From NCBI GenBank assembly GCA_946614685.1, contig CAMOHF010000075.1, positions 1-6,023 of the forward strand: DNA of 6,023 nt, given 5' to 3'. Under the pieces are notes generated by a model. That model saw only the letters and a program-made list of their open reading frames with translations. It searched no databases and was not told the origin of the DNA. Positions 5,927-6,023 of the stretch are shown here, piece after piece; position 1 is the stretch's first letter, and every line of letters starts with the position of its first letter. Both the position numbers and the translations under genes were made by a program. The stretch comes from an uncultured Clostridia bacterium (lineage in GTDB: Bacteria > Bacillota > Clostridia > Lachnospirales > Lachnospiraceae).

Positions 5927-6023
5927 CTAGAACTTGCCTGCCTTTGCAGCCTCCTCGATGGAAACAGCCGTAGATACGGTCATACCAACCATCGGGTTGT
6001 TACCTGCGCCGCTCAGACCCATC
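5927..6023 (-). CDS. C-terminal end of a probable GGGtGRT-family protein (partial)
   Basis: The last 31 codons of a leftward gene are visible; the rest lies beyond the right edge. The peptide reads MGLSGAGNNPMVGMTVSTAV (the first Met is probably internal), then SIEEAAKAGKF and a TAG stop. The G-x-G-N-N-P-M-V-G-x-T-V core resembles, from memory, the C-terminus of the GGGtGRT proteins, a family of about 330 aa common in anaerobic Firmicutes and Bacteroidetes with no settled function. The coding reading is supported by the terminator 25 nt past the stop. The family assignment rests on a short tail and is moderate. Confidence 0.65.
   Translation of the reverse strand, partial: MGLSGAGNNPMVGMTVSTAVSIEEAAKAGKF

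Overview
The window looks like chromosomal DNA from a mid-GC member of the Clostridia, probably Lachnospiraceae. This rests on a CIRCE heat-shock operator, near-consensus sigma-A promoters, AAAGGAG/GGAGG ribosome binding sites, a Lon protease with a shortened and divergent N-terminal domain, and the tail of what looks like a GGGtGRT-family protein. I cannot fix a genus by reading alone. I see no mobile element, CRISPR array, tRNA or rRNA.

Layout, left to right. (1) Minus strand: the ATP-dependent protease gene lon fills about 32-2302, with a possible start of a further gene at the left edge. Directly upstream of lon are a perfect CIRCE inverted repeat (2321-2347) and a strong promoter (2359-2387), so lon is very probably repressed by HrcA. 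(2) Minus strand, 2384-3976: a 530-aa protein joining a complete ten-helix EamA/DMT transporter to a C-terminal domain of about 240 aa with a Cys...His...Asn/Asp arrangement like papain/C39-type cysteine peptidases. Its stop codon lies inside the lon -35 box. (3) 3977-4089: a short divergent control region with two back-to-back promoters. The leftward one would give an almost leaderless mRNA. (4) Plus strand: hslO (Hsp33, redox-activated chaperone holdase) at 4090-4956, followed after 16 nt by a PHP-family metal-dependent phosphoesterase at 4973-5815; together they form a likely operon. (5) A strong A-tract/T-tract hairpin at 5874-5907 can terminate transcription from both sides. (6) Minus strand, 5927 to the right edge: the last 31 codons of a converging gene resembling the GGGtGRT family.

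The theme is protein quality control: Lon removes damaged proteins and Hsp33 holds unfolding proteins during oxidative stress. The PHP enzyme is probably a nucleotide or RNA-end phosphoesterase. The item most worth pursuing is the transporter/peptidase-like fusion. I found no convincing wholly new multigene system.
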